Source of the DNA: an uncultured Lachnospiraceae bacterium
GTDB taxonomy: Bacteria; Bacillota; Clostridia; Lachnospirales; Lachnospiraceae
Direction of reading: 5' to 3'
Assembly (NCBI GenBank): GCA_947626795.1
Contig: CANQTH010000001.1
Location: forward strand, 1-37,553
DNA: 37,553 nucleotides
Of the stretch, positions 1 to 7,233 are shown one piece after another. Position 1 is the first letter of the stretch, and each line of letters opens with the position of its first letter. Position numbers and translations under genes: made by a program. The notes beneath the pieces are model-generated. The model saw nothing but the letters and a program-made list of their open reading frames with translations, had not been told where the DNA came from and did no database searches.

Positions 1-97
1 ATAATCTGTTCTCGAATGTCTCTCTTGGACTTTTCAAGGTTATTCCATTGTTCAGTTATCAAGGTCTTCGTTGTCGCTATCTTGCGACAGCCATAAT
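1..97 (-). promoter_or_regulatory. rRNA operon leader (16S rRNA starts beyond the left edge)
   Basis: Read on the minus strand, this stretch follows a strong promoter and contains CCTTGATAACTGAACAATG, the boxA-like sequence commonly found ahead of 16S rRNA in Clostridia. No rRNA body is visible, so the mature 16S should begin just off the left edge. The identification rests on the leader signature and the promoter only. Confidence 0.65.
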
Positions 98-126
98 ATA
101 TTATCACAGCCAGACGCATTTGTCAA
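98..126 (-). promoter_or_regulatory. Sigma-A promoter of the rRNA operon
   Basis: The minus strand has TTGACA (126-121), a 17-nt spacer, then TAATAT (103-98). A TGTGATAAT extended -10-like string overlaps it. It lies directly upstream of the boxA-like leader and downstream of tRNA-Ser. Confidence 0.7.
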
Positions 127-129
127 TAG

Positions 130-167
130 CCATTTTCAAAAAAATAACAATTTTATCTTGAAAATGG
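130..167 (-). other. 10-bp inverted repeat after tRNA-Ser
   Basis: CCATTTTCAA (130-139) is perfectly complementary to TTGAAAATGG (158-167). On the minus strand the hairpin follows the tRNA 3' end at once and precedes the rRNA promoter. Its T-rich part is in the loop rather than after the stem, so it may be a weak terminator or a processing signal. Confidence 0.5.
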
Positions 168-169
168 AG

Positions 170-257
170 CGGAGAAGGGGGGATTTGAACCCCCGCGCCA
201 GTTACCCGACCTATGCCCTTAGCAGGGGCACCTCTTCGGCCTCTTGAGTACTTCTCC
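170..257 (-). tRNA. tRNA-Ser (anticodon GCU)
   Basis: On the minus strand a 7-bp acceptor stem GGAGAAG/CTTCTCC encloses a D arm, the anticodon arm TGCCC-CTGCTAA-GGGCA (anticodon GCT, reads AGC/AGU), the long variable arm typical of serine tRNAs, and a T arm with GGTTCAAATCC. The discriminator base is G, as expected for tRNA-Ser. CCA is not encoded. Length is 88 nt. Confidence 0.96.
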
Positions 258-308
258 GAACTGACATTTTCGATATAAAATTGTCATGTGCGCCGTAACG
301 CATGAATT

Positions 309-337
309 ATTTTACTAGATAAACCGGAGTTTGTCAA
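309..337 (-). promoter_or_regulatory. Promoter of tRNA-Ser
   Basis: TTGACA (337-332), a 17-nt spacer and TAAAAT (314-309) on the minus strand lie about 50 nt upstream of the tRNA. The tRNA can therefore be transcribed independently of the fumB operon and of the rRNA operon behind it. Confidence 0.8.
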
Positions 338-354
338 TAAACATTTCTAAATTT

Positions 355-897
355 TTACCCTATTTTTTCTCCCATCTGATAAAAATCCTTCCCGTCCCGG
401 TCTATCACCACGATAACCGGGAAATCCTCCACTTCCAGCTTCAAGACGGCTTCCGCGCCCAGATCCTCATAGCAGACAAGCTCTGATTTCTTGATGCATT
501 TGGACAGCAGCGCGCCCGCCCCGCCGACCGCCGCGAAATAAACCGCCTGGTTGCGGATGATGGCGTCTATGACTTCCCGCGTCCTCCTGCCCTTCCCGAT
601 CATGGCTTTCTGCCCCAGGTCCAACAGGCGCGGCGCGTACTTATCCATGCGGCTGGCCGTCGTCGGCCCCGCCGAGCCGATCGGCCGCCCTTCCCGCGCC
701 GGGGACGGCCCCATATAATATATGGTAGAATCTTCAATCGGGAACGGGAGCGGCTCCCCTCGCTCCAACGCCTCGGTCAGGCGCTTATGCGCCGCGTCCC
801 GCGCCACGTAGATCGTCCCGCTCAAGTATACGTAATCGCCCGCATGGAGATCCTTTGTGATCTCCGCCGTGATCGGCGTCGTAAGATGTTTTTCCAT
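355..897 (-). CDS. fumB: Class I fumarate hydratase / L-tartrate dehydratase-type, beta subunit
   Basis: This 180-residue protein is the C-terminal-domain subunit of the oxygen-sensitive [4Fe-4S] fumarase, which interconverts fumarate and malate with the alpha subunit encoded upstream (1010-1855). Recognisable stretches are LHAGDYVYLSGTIYVARDAAH near the N terminus, MGPSPAREGRPIGSAGPTT, and a C-terminal segment ending in FPVIVVIDRDGKDFY. The ATG at 897 was chosen because AAGGAGG lies 11 nt upstream; a longer frame from 975 lacks such a site. It follows the alpha gene by 112 nt that contain a small hairpin repeat. Class I split subunits of L(+)-tartrate dehydratase look alike, so the substrate is inferred. 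Confidence 0.88.
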   Translation of the reverse strand: MEKHLTTPITAEITKDLHAGDYVYLSGTIYVARDAAHKRLTEALERGEPLPFPIEDSTIYYMGPSPAREGRPIGSAGPTTASRMDKYAPRLLDLGQKAMIGKGRRTREVIDAIIRNQAVYFAAVGGAGALLSKCIKKSELVCYEDLGAEAVLKLEVEDFPVIVVIDRDGKDFYQMGEKIG

Positions 898-952
898 ATT
901 CCTCGCGTCCTCCTTGTTTCCCACGCCAAAGCCCGGCTTCCCGCCGCGCCGC

Positions 953-981
953 AACAGTTCAGCCTTCGGCCTCACAGTTAA
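953..981. repeat. Copy of the AACAGTTCAG hairpin repeat
   Basis: AACAGTTCAGCCTTCGGCC followed by TCACAGTTA sits between the two fumarase genes. The same core recurs at 13378-13399 and 33749-33793, and its right half at 4965-5006 and 17783-17959. It can form a short GGC/GCC-centred hairpin. Confidence 0.55.
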
Positions 982-1009
982 AAGGGATCCGGCTCATTTC
1001 AAGTTTGCC

Positions 1010-1855
1010 TTATAATTCCCGCGTCACATGGCGGTTCACATGGCAGCAGATATTGACGGCGACCGGAAGCCCCGCGATATGCGTCGGATAAGTATTGATA
1101 TTGACGGCCAGCGCGGTGACAGTACCGCCCAAGCCGCCCGGCCCGATCCCCAGCCCGTTGATCTTTTCTAACATTTCCTCTTCCAGCTCCCTGATATGGG
1201 GGACGCTTGAGCGTTCTTTTGCCGAGCGGGCCAGCGCTTCTTTCGCCAGGATCGCGCATTTCTCAAACGTGCCGCCGATCCCCACGCCCACGACCATCGG
1301 CGGGCAGGCGTTCGGCCCGGCGTCCCGTACCGCTGTTAAGATGGCGTTTTTGACGCCTTCCACGCCGTCGGCCGGCTTCAGCATAAAGATCCTGCTCATG
1401 TTCTCGCTCCCAAACCCCTTCGGCGCAAGCGTCATCCGCACTTTATCGCCCGCCGCAAGCCGGATGTGGATGACCGCCGGGGTATTGTCCTTCGTATTTT
1501 CCCGGATGAGCGGGTCGCCCACGACGGATTTGCGCAGATATCCTTCCTCGTAGCCCTGGCGCACGCCCTCGTTGACGGCGTCTTCCAAAAGCCCGCCCTC
1601 AAAATGGACGTCCTGGCCGATCTCCAAAAACAGGACAGCCATCCCGGTATCCTGGCAGATCGGGATCTGCTCCTGCGCCGCGATCTTCAGATTTTCCTGG
1701 AGCTGGCCCAAGATCTTTTTCCCTAACGGCGCGCGTTCCGCGCCCGCCGCCGCTTCCAGCGCCGCCTCCATATCCGCGGACAGCCCGTAATTCGCCTCTA
1801 TGCACATTTCCTTGACATTTCTTGTGATCTCTTCTGTCGAAACACTGCGTACCAT
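1010..1855 (-). CDS. fumA: Class I fumarate hydratase / L-tartrate dehydratase-type, alpha subunit
   Basis: The 281-residue catalytic subunit carries the [4Fe-4S] cluster of class I fumarase. Likely cluster cysteines are visible in ICQDTGM, in GPNACPPM and in NICCHVNRH near the C terminus. GIGPGGLGGT is also characteristic of the family. The ATG at 1855 is preceded by ACGGAGG at a spacing of about 12 nt. Upstream in-frame codons up to 1939 overlap the end of the aldehyde dehydrogenase and look non-native (Arg/Lys-rich). The order ligase, aldehyde dehydrogenase, fumA, fumB with short gaps suggests one operon. Tartrate dehydratase is the main alternative. Confidence 0.9.
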   Translation of the reverse strand: MVRSVSTEEITRNVKEMCIEANYGLSADMEAALEAAAGAERAPLGKKILGQLQENLKIAAQEQIPICQDTGMAVLFLEIGQDVHFEGGLLEDAVNEGVRQGYEEGYLRKSVVGDPLIRENTKDNTPAVIHIRLAAGDKVRMTLAPKGFGSENMSRIFMLKPADGVEGVKNAILTAVRDAGPNACPPMVVGVGIGGTFEKCAILAKEALARSAKERSSVPHIRELEEEMLEKINGLGIGPGGLGGTVTALAVNINTYPTHIAGLPVAVNICCHVNRHVTREL

Positions 1856-1911
1856 ACCTGACATTTGCCTCCGTAACGGCCGTCCCGCGCGGGCGGCCTT
1901 CTTCCTCCTGC

Positions 1912-3345
1912 TTACAGCATCCCTTTTAACGTGATGCATTTTACCTGCGTCAATTCGTCAAACGTGGCGCTTACCCCTTCCGTCCCGATCCCGGACTCCT
2001 TCCATCCGCCGAACGGCATCTCGAAGCTTCGCAGGTAACTCGATCCATTGACGACGACGCTGCCGCATTCCAATTCCTGCGCAAAGCGGACGGCTTTCCT
2101 CACATCGTTCGTAAACACGCTCCCGCCCAGGCCGTAGATCGTATCGTTTGCGAGTGCGATGGCCTCTTCTTCCGTCTCGAAGGATGTGACCGCCATGACC
2201 GGGCCAAACACCTCCATGTCGTGCAGGATGTCCGCGTCGTGCGGCACGTCCGAAAGCACCGTCGGCCCAATGCTAGCGCCGTTCCGCTTCCCGCCCGCCA
2301 AAAGCTTCGCGCCCTGGCCGACAGCCTGCGCGATCTGACTCTCGACGTCGATCGCCGCCTTCTCGCTGATCAGCGTGCTGACCTGCGTCTCCTCGTCAAG
2401 CGGGTCGCCCGCCTTGCGCGCGGACGCCTCGCGGACGGCTTCTTTCACGAACGCTTCGTAAAGGGAACTGTGGATCAGGAAGCGCTTGGGCGCGCAGCAG
2501 ATCTGCCCGGAATAATAAAAACGGGCGTTCACGGCCTCGCGCACAGCCAATTCCAGATCCGCGTCCCCCAGTACGATGAACGCGTCGTTCCCGCCAAGCT
2601 CAAGCGCGACTTTTTTCAACGTTTCCGCCGCCTGCTTCGCCACGGAGATCCCTACGCGCGTCGATCCGGTCAACGTGACGGCATGGACGCCCGGATGCCC
2701 GCAAAGCAGGTTTCCGACCGCCGAGCCTCTGCCCGTCACCGCCTGAACCGCGCCCGCCGGAATCCCGGCCTGCCGCAGCAGCCCCACCAGCTTGCAGACT
2801 GTAAGCGGATTGTCGCTGGCCGGCTTCACGATCGCGGCATTGCCCGCCAGCAGCGCAGGCGCAACCTTCTGCCCGAACAAGTTAACCGGGAAATTAAACG
2901 GCACGACGCAGGCCACCACGCCGATCGGCTCGCGCACCGTCACCATGATATTTTTCTCCTGTCCGCGCTCCATGCCCGGGGAGAACGTTTCCCCGTACAG
3001 ATGCTTCGCCTTTTCGCAAAACGCGGGCCAAGCGGTAAAAATATTGTTGATCTCATTCCTGGATTCCGTGATGGTCTTCCCGGATTCTAAGGTCAGCGTC
3101 CGGGCAAGGTCTTCTTTCTGCTGCCTTACCAGACCCAAGAACGCCTCGATCCGCTCCACCCGCTCATAGACCGGGACGCGTTTCCACTCTTTCTGCGCTT
3201 GTTTTGCGCAGGCGACCGCCCGGTCCACGTCTTCTTTCGTGGCGTCCGGGACTGTGTCAACCAGGCTGCCGTCATACGGGTTCGTCACCGGGATCGTCTT
3301 TCCGTCCGACGCGTCCGCCCATTTATCGCCAATGATCATTTTCAT
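1912..3345 (-). CDS. NAD(P)-dependent aldehyde dehydrogenase
   Basis: An ALDH-superfamily enzyme of the usual length (about 477 residues) that oxidises an aldehyde to a carboxylate. Counting from an alternative ATG at 3354, the catalytic asparagine motif PFNFP is at about 152-156, the cofactor lysine motif KPAS near 177, the general-base motif LELGGND near 251-257 and the nucleophile motif GQICC near 283-287. The proposed start at 3345 has AAAGG at a good distance; the ATG at 3354 lies directly against it. Closest in look to succinate-semialdehyde/lactaldehyde-type ALDHs, but specificity cannot be assigned. Its neighbours (a ligase and fumarase) suggest feeding a C4 or acyl product into central metabolism. 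Confidence 0.9.
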   Translation of the reverse strand: MKMIIGDKWADASDGKTIPVTNPYDGSLVDTVPDATKEDVDRAVACAKQAQKEWKRVPVYERVERIEAFLGLVRQQKEDLARTLTLESGKTITESRNEINNIFTAWPAFCEKAKHLYGETFSPGMERGQEKNIMVTVREPIGVVACVVPFNFPVNLFGQKVAPALLAGNAAIVKPASDNPLTVCKLVGLLRQAGIPAGAVQAVTGRGSAVGNLLCGHPGVHAVTLTGSTRVGISVAKQAAETLKKVALELGGNDAFIVLGDADLELAVREAVNARFYYSGQICCAPKRFLIHSSLYEAFVKEAVREASARKAGDPLDEETQVSTLISEKAAIDVESQIAQAVGQGAKLLAGGKRNGASIGPTVLSDVPHDADILHDMEVFGPVMAVTSFETEEEAIALANDTIYGLGGSVFTNDVRKAVRFAQELECGSVVVNGSSYLRSFEMPFGGWKESGIGTEGVSATFDELTQVKCITLKGML

Positions 3346-3363
3346 ATCCGTCATCCTTTCCTG

Positions 3364-3466
3364 TTTCTGAATCTAACGAACCAAACGCGCAAAGCGCTAT
3401 GTTTTTGTCATTAATCCAATTCTTCTTGATTATTTCAGAATCTAACGAACCAAATGCGCAAAGCGC
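3364..3466. repeat. 34-bp direct repeat pair between ligase and aldehyde dehydrogenase genes
   Basis: Two copies (3364-3397 and 3433-3466) match at 32 of 34 positions and share GAATCTAACGAACCAAA plus GCGCAAAGCGC, the latter a short hairpin. They fill almost the whole gap between the two genes. Confidence 0.8.
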
Positions 3467-3470
3467 GGCG

Positions 3471-4907
3471 TCAGCCCAGCTCCGCGAGGTATTTCCGCAT
3501 GATCTTCCCCGTGGAAGTGCGCGGGATCTTTTCCACCGCCTCTATCTCCGCAGGCATCTCGTAAGGCTCCAGCTTTTTCCCCAAAAACTGCCGCAGCTTT
3601 TCCTCGTCGGCGTCCGCCCCTTCCGCAAACACCACGAAAATCTTCGGCGTCTGTCCCTTCTTCGCATCCCGCCGGGGCGTGCAGGCGCATTCTTTCACGC
3701 CCGGGAACTCCGTGGCCGCGCGCTCTATTTTCTCGGGGATCACCTTGCGCCCGCTCACGTTGATGATGTCGCTGACGCGGCTGATAAAAAACAAGTTCCC
3801 TTCTTTATCATAATAAGCCACGTCGTTCGTCACGATATAGCCGTCTTTCTTCACCTTGTCGGTAAGGGCTTTTTTCTTGTAATAGCATTTCATGTTCATA
3901 TCGCCCTTGACGGCGATGTATCCATATTCCCCGGATTTTTCGATCTTATTCCCCATTTTGTCGACCAGCTCCACCTCGGCGTAGGGGGCGGGCTTCCCGA
4001 TGCAGCCGTCCTTGGGGTTCTCGTTGCAGTTATTGATGATGCAGCAGCCGGATTCACTCGTCCCATAGACATTGTAAAGCGTGACGCCCGGGTAGCGCCG
4101 CAGAAACTCATCCTTATCCTTGGCGGAAAACGGATAGATCGCCGTCTGCACCGCCCGGATCTGCTTCGCCGCCTCGTTCAATTTCGCCGAATCCGCGCGC
4201 AAAAGCAGCGACAGATCCGACGGGATCAGCGCAAGATGGTTCACCTTCCATTCCTCCACCAGCCCGAAAAACTCGTCCGCTGTGCTGATGTTATGGAGCA
4301 GGACCAGCGTCGCCCCGGCGCAAAGCCCGGCGAACACCCTGCGGTAGCCAAACGCCAGATTAAACGGCGCGCAGGCGAGCAGCACGCTTTCCTCACTGAT
4401 CTGCGCCCCCAGGATCAGATTTTCCACCGCCGTCCGGATGCTTTTGTTCGTATGCACGATCCGCTCCGGCTTCCCCGTCGTCCCCGTCGTGGAAATGATC
4501 GCGCATTCGTTTTCCATGTCGGGAAACGGGAAACTCCCCGCGGATTCCAGATACGGGCGGTAAAATTCTTCCAGGGACTCCCCCGTATGCTTTGAGAACA
4601 CAAGCGCGGGCTTCACGATCCCCGCGATCTCTTCCAGTTGCCCGGCCGTGACGTCCTTTTCCAACGGCACGGCAAGCGTCTGGGCAAGCTGGCAGCCCAA
4701 AAACGCAGGGAAATAAGACAGCACGTCGTCCGCTTCCATGGCTATCCTGCTGCCCTTTCGCACCTTCCGCATCTTCAGCGCCGTGCAAAACGCCGTGACC
4801 CGACGGTAAAGCTCCCGATATGTGACGGCCTGCCCCTGGTAAACCAACGCAGGCTTATCCGGGTAACGGTCGCTGTTTTTATAAACGGCTTGTACGATAC
4901 TTTCCAT
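3471..4907 (-). CDS. AMP-dependent acyl-CoA synthetase/ligase
   Basis: A 478-residue ANL-superfamily enzyme that activates a carboxylate as acyl-AMP, then usually forms a thioester with CoA. Visible core motifs, in order: the phosphate-binding loop STTGTTGKPE, YNVYGTSESG (A5), the hinge region SRVSDIINVSGRKVIPEKIE (A8), and the C-terminal PRTSTGKIMRKYL with the adenylation lysine (A10). The ATG at 4907 has GGGGGA upstream. It is the first gene of the apparent minus-strand unit leading to the aldehyde dehydrogenase and fumarase. The substrate (short, aromatic or other acid) is not deducible. The protein is slightly shorter than the 500-550 residues usual for many acyl-CoA synthetases but has both subdomains. 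Confidence 0.88.
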   Translation of the reverse strand: MESIVQAVYKNSDRYPDKPALVYQGQAVTYRELYRRVTAFCTALKMRKVRKGSRIAMEADDVLSYFPAFLGCQLAQTLAVPLEKDVTAGQLEEIAGIVKPALVFSKHTGESLEEFYRPYLESAGSFPFPDMENECAIISTTGTTGKPERIVHTNKSIRTAVENLILGAQISEESVLLACAPFNLAFGYRRVFAGLCAGATLVLLHNISTADEFFGLVEEWKVNHLALIPSDLSLLLRADSAKLNEAAKQIRAVQTAIYPFSAKDKDEFLRRYPGVTLYNVYGTSESGCCIINNCNENPKDGCIGKPAPYAEVELVDKMGNKIEKSGEYGYIAVKGDMNMKCYYKKKALTDKVKKDGYIVTNDVAYYDKEGNLFFISRVSDIINVSGRKVIPEKIERAATEFPGVKECACTPRRDAKKGQTPKIFVVFAEGADADEEKLRQFLGKKLEPYEMPAEIEAVEKIPRTSTGKIMRKYLAELG

Positions 4908-4964
4908 CCAAATCCCCCGTTTCTATCGCTCAAGCATCCTGATCGTATGAATCTTCGTATCCCC

Positions 4965-5006
4965 ACGGACTTTGCAACGAACGCAAAGTCCTGCGCTAAA
5001 CTGTTA
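4965..5006 (+). repeat. Single copy of the hairpin element found in tandem at 17783-17959
   Basis: ACGGACTTTGC (stem GGACTTTGC, 4967-4975) pairs with GCAAAGTCC (4983-4991) and is followed by CTGCGCTAAACTGTTA. The tandem copies at 17783-17959 read the same way. It sits 50-100 nt upstream of the ligase start and just before the promoter of the XRE gene. Confidence 0.7.
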
Positions 5007-5037
5007 TCATTATCGCATAACTACCGCAAACTTTCAA

Positions 5038-5066
5038 TTGCCAAATTTAAACGAGGTTGGTATAAT
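5038..5066 (+). promoter_or_regulatory. Promoter toward the XRE gene
   Basis: TTGCCA (5038-5043), a 17-nt spacer and TATAAT (5061-5066), with TGG directly before the -10 (extended -10). The nearest plus-strand gene starts at 5482, so the transcript would have a leader of about 410 nt made of the repeat array at 5095-5425. Confidence 0.75.
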
Positions 5067-5094
5067 ATCCGAAAAAGCAATGAGCCGAGCCGTG

Positions 5095-5425
5095 CCGACG
5101 GCCAGCGGAGGCCGCTTGCGGACTGCTGGATGGCGGCCTGTGGACGGCCGCTTGCGGACCGCTGGATGGCGGCCGTGGACGGCCGCTTGCGGGCGGCCCA
5201 ACTGGACGACAACCAGCGGAGGCCGCTTGCGGACGGTCCATCTGGACGACAACCAGCGGATGGCCGCTTGCGGACATTCCGGCTGGACGACGGCACGTTT
5301 GGGCGAACGCCCCGCCCGCGCGGGCGTATGCCTGCGCGGGCGTCTCGGCTCATTGCCTTTCTCCTGGGACGACAACCAGCGGAGGCCGCTTGCGGACGGC
5401 CCATCTGGACGACGGCCAGTAAATT
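5095..5425. repeat. GC-rich minisatellite in the XRE leader
   Basis: Imperfect repeats built on CTGGACGACAACCAGCGGA followed by GGCCGCTTGCGGAC. The core GCCGCTTGCGG occurs six times (5111, 5147, 5182, 5222, 5263, 5385). Each core can fold as CCGC-TT-GCGG, and AGCGG-AGG-CCGCT gives a second small stem. Open frames run through it on several frames only because the repeat lacks stop codons; none has a supported start after the promoter. Confidence 0.85.
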
Positions 5426-5481
5426 TTCAGAAGTTCAAAAAGCGGCGGGACTCTTCCCCCATCTAATGAAAGGAACCTGTC

Positions 5482-5745
5482 ATGAAAAGAAGGGAAAAAC
5501 CCCTTGGCGACAAAAACCTCATCGGGGCTAACGTGACGAAAATGCGGATGCTCTACCACATCAGCCAGAAAGAGCTGGCGATCAACATGCAGTTAGGCGG
5601 GGTCGACATCAACCTCTCTTCCCTCTCCAAGCTGGAGGGGCAGACGCGGATCGCCACGGACAAGGAAATTTTTGTCATCGCCAAAATTTTCAATATGCGG
5701 ATCGACGACCTCTTCGAAAACGTCAGCATCCGCCCAAGCGAATAG
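5482..5745 (+). CDS. Small XRE-family helix-turn-helix regulator
   Basis: An 87-residue protein that is essentially one Cro/C1-type DNA-binding domain. GANVTKMRMLYHISQKELA (helices 1-2), a recognition-helix region with LSSLSKLEGQ, then KEIFVIAKIFNMRIDDLFE, the usual closing helix of this fold. The basic N-terminal tail MKRREK precedes it. AAAGGA lies 8 nt before the ATG. No other domain is present, so any signal must be sensed by oligomerisation, by a partner or through RNA. It is divergent from the ligase operon and could repress it; that is inference. The long repeat-filled leader is unusual for such a small gene. Confidence 0.85.
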   Translation: MKRREKPLGDKNLIGANVTKMRMLYHISQKELAINMQLGGVDINLSSLSKLEGQTRIATDKEIFVIAKIFNMRIDDLFENVSIRPSE

Positions 5746-5789
5746 CGCCCCGCTTATAACAGATCGGCCTTTCGGCTCTTTTGCCGCGC

Positions 5790-5832
5790 AAAAAACAGGA
5801 AGGCCCCGCGTTCCCGCGCGTTCCGGCCTTCC
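5790..5832 (-). terminator. Rho-independent terminator after the cyclodeaminase-family gene
   Basis: On the minus strand GGAAGGCC (5832-5825) pairs with GGCCTTCC (5805-5798), followed by TGTTTTTTG. The tail makes it a good minus-strand terminator for the unit ending at 6068. The same stem may also end the XRE transcript coming the other way (its tail, CCAATTTATTG, is weaker). Confidence 0.75.
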
Positions 5833-5911
5833 CCAATTTATTGTTCTTATAACAAACTGCCGCGCCAAGGTTTTTCAGTCGTAAAGGAGGGTACGGCAGC
5901 TTGTCTTCCTT

Positions 5912-5978
5912 ATCAGCCCGGCTGATCGCACCACGTGCCCTTATGGGCAAGCGCGGGGGACGGACCGGGGCCGTCCCC
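5912..5978. other. Three adjacent inverted repeats
   Basis: ATCAGCC-C-GGCTGAT (5912-5926), GCCC-TTAT-GGGC (5937-5948) and GGGGACGG/CCGTCCCC (5956-5963 with 5971-5978) lie in series. The last is followed on the plus strand by TTTTCC and could act as a weak plus-strand terminator. No gene is seen here. Confidence 0.5.
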
Positions 5979-6038
5979 TTTTCCTGACATCCCAGGTCAG
6001 ACCATCTGCGGGGCATTCCATAAATTCAGCTTCGCGCC
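5975..6038 (-). repeat. Duplicated 3' tail of the cyclodeaminase-family gene
   Basis: This 64-bp stretch matches 6046-6109, the last codons and stop region of the gene at 6068-7201, at 56 of 64 positions with an offset of exactly 71 bp. In the matching frame it would encode KLNLWNAPQMV and a stop, against TLNLWDAPQMV and a stop in the live gene. It is a relic of a second copy or of a short duplication. Confidence 0.85.
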
Positions 6039-6067
6039 AAAACCGCCCCTTTTCCTGACGCCCCAGG

Positions 6068-7201
6068 TCAGACCATCTGCGGAGCGTCCCATAAGTTCAG
6101 CGTCGTGCCGACGCCTTTTTCCAAGGCGTTCCGATACACGACCGTCCCCCAGGCAATGTCTTCCACGGGCATTCCGCCTACCGAATAAATGACCACCTCG
6201 TCCTTTTTCCGATGAACGGGCGTCTTGCCCATGATGACGTCGCCCAGGTCGTCGATCTGGCTTAACGACATCTTCCCTTCCGCGATCAGGTCCATGACGC
6301 GGACGGCCGGGATCGGAATGGTGTTATATGCGTCCGGCTTCATCTCTTCTTCCCAGGCCTCGTACAATTTGATGTTATCCGTCACCGTCCTGGCGCGGTT
6401 GATGATAAAATCGTCGTCAAAGCGCAGCGCCGCCGTCGTCTCAATGACCGCTCCCGGCTTGATCCAACTCTCGTCGATATACGGATACTGCTCCGGGTCT
6501 CCTGTCGGGGAGGACGTCGACACGGAAACGATATCCGAGCCTCGGACGGCGTCTTCTATGGTATCAACGGCATATGCCTTTACCCCCGGATATTCCTCAT
6601 GCACATAGTCGATGAATTTCTGCAAAGAGCCTGCGCCCCTGCCCTTCACCTTGACTTCCCGGATGGACGGGCGGACCGCCAGCGCCGCCGCCAGCGCCGT
6701 CTTGCTCATGACGCCGGGGCCTACGATCCCGACGGTCTTCGCATTCTCATCCGCGAAATACTTGAACCCGACGCCCGGGACCGCGCCCGTCCGGTATGCG
6801 GACAGGATGTTCGCGGACATGAACGCCAAAGGCGCGCCTGTGTCTTTATCGTTCAAGACCAGCGTCAGGATGGAGCGCGGCAGCCCTTTTTCCCGGTTTT
6901 CGGCATTCGAGCCATACCACTTCATCCCCGCCATGTCAAATTTCCCGCCAAGGTAGGCCGGCATCGCCATGAAGCGGCGGTCAGGCCCGTCTACGGGCAT
7001 TTCCGGGAAAGGCGAGCTTTCCGGGAACATCACCATGCACCCATGCGAATTTCCATTTGCGCCTCCCATACGGAAATCGCCGACCTTCAAAAGCCGGAAC
7101 ATATCCTCCATCGCATCCACGCATCCCTGCATATCCTTGACTCCCGCTTCGATCATGTCTTCTTCATTCAGATATAAAAAATCCACCTTTGGATAATCCA
7201 T
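6068..7201 (-). CDS. Ornithine cyclodeaminase / mu-crystallin family oxidoreductase
   Basis: A 377-residue protein of the family that includes ornithine cyclodeaminase, alanine dehydrogenase, ketimine (pyrroline-2-carboxylate) reductase and opine-type enzymes. It has the active-site lysine in GMKWYGS (K94), the segment LSAYRTGAVPGVG, and the dinucleotide-binding loop GIVGPGVMS (about 158-166). The start at 7201 has GGAGG 8 nt upstream; the longer frame from 7237 does not. It follows the APC permease by 32 nt and is the last gene before a terminator. Related proteins are, as I recall, sometimes labelled as amine oxidase subunits, which I cannot verify. A role in turning over the permease's substrate is inferred. 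Confidence 0.85.
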   Translation of the reverse strand: MDYPKVDFLYLNEEDMIEAGVKDMQGCVDAMEDMFRLLKVGDFRMGGANGNSHGCMVMFPESSPFPEMPVDGPDRRFMAMPAYLGGKFDMAGMKWYGSNAENREKGLPRSILTLVLNDKDTGAPLAFMSANILSAYRTGAVPGVGFKYFADENAKTVGIVGPGVMSKTALAAALAVRPSIREVKVKGRGAGSLQKFIDYVHEEYPGVKAYAVDTIEDAVRGSDIVSVSTSSPTGDPEQYPYIDESWIKPGAVIETTAALRFDDDFIINRARTVTDNIKLYEAWEEEMKPDAYNTIPIPAVRVMDLIAEGKMSLSQIDDLGDVIMGKTPVHRKKDEVVIYSVGGMPVEDIAWGTVVYRNALEKGVGTTLNLWDAPQMV

Positions 7202-7233
7202 CTTCTTTTCCTCCAATCTCCTATTTTTCGGCG

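Noticed and set aside
4638..5531. Frames of 297 and 164 codons on the plus strand across the ligase start and the repeat array
   Set aside because: The translation is Arg/Trp/Gly-rich repeat sequence. The starts lie antisense to the ligase or upstream of the mapped promoter motif, and the frames are open only because the repeat lacks stops.
5903..5989. Possible 28-codon gene (TTG start behind AGGAGGG) downstream of the XRE gene
   Set aside because: It runs through three inverted repeats and ends inside the duplicated gene tail. The amino acid sequence is unremarkable and no promoter is visible.
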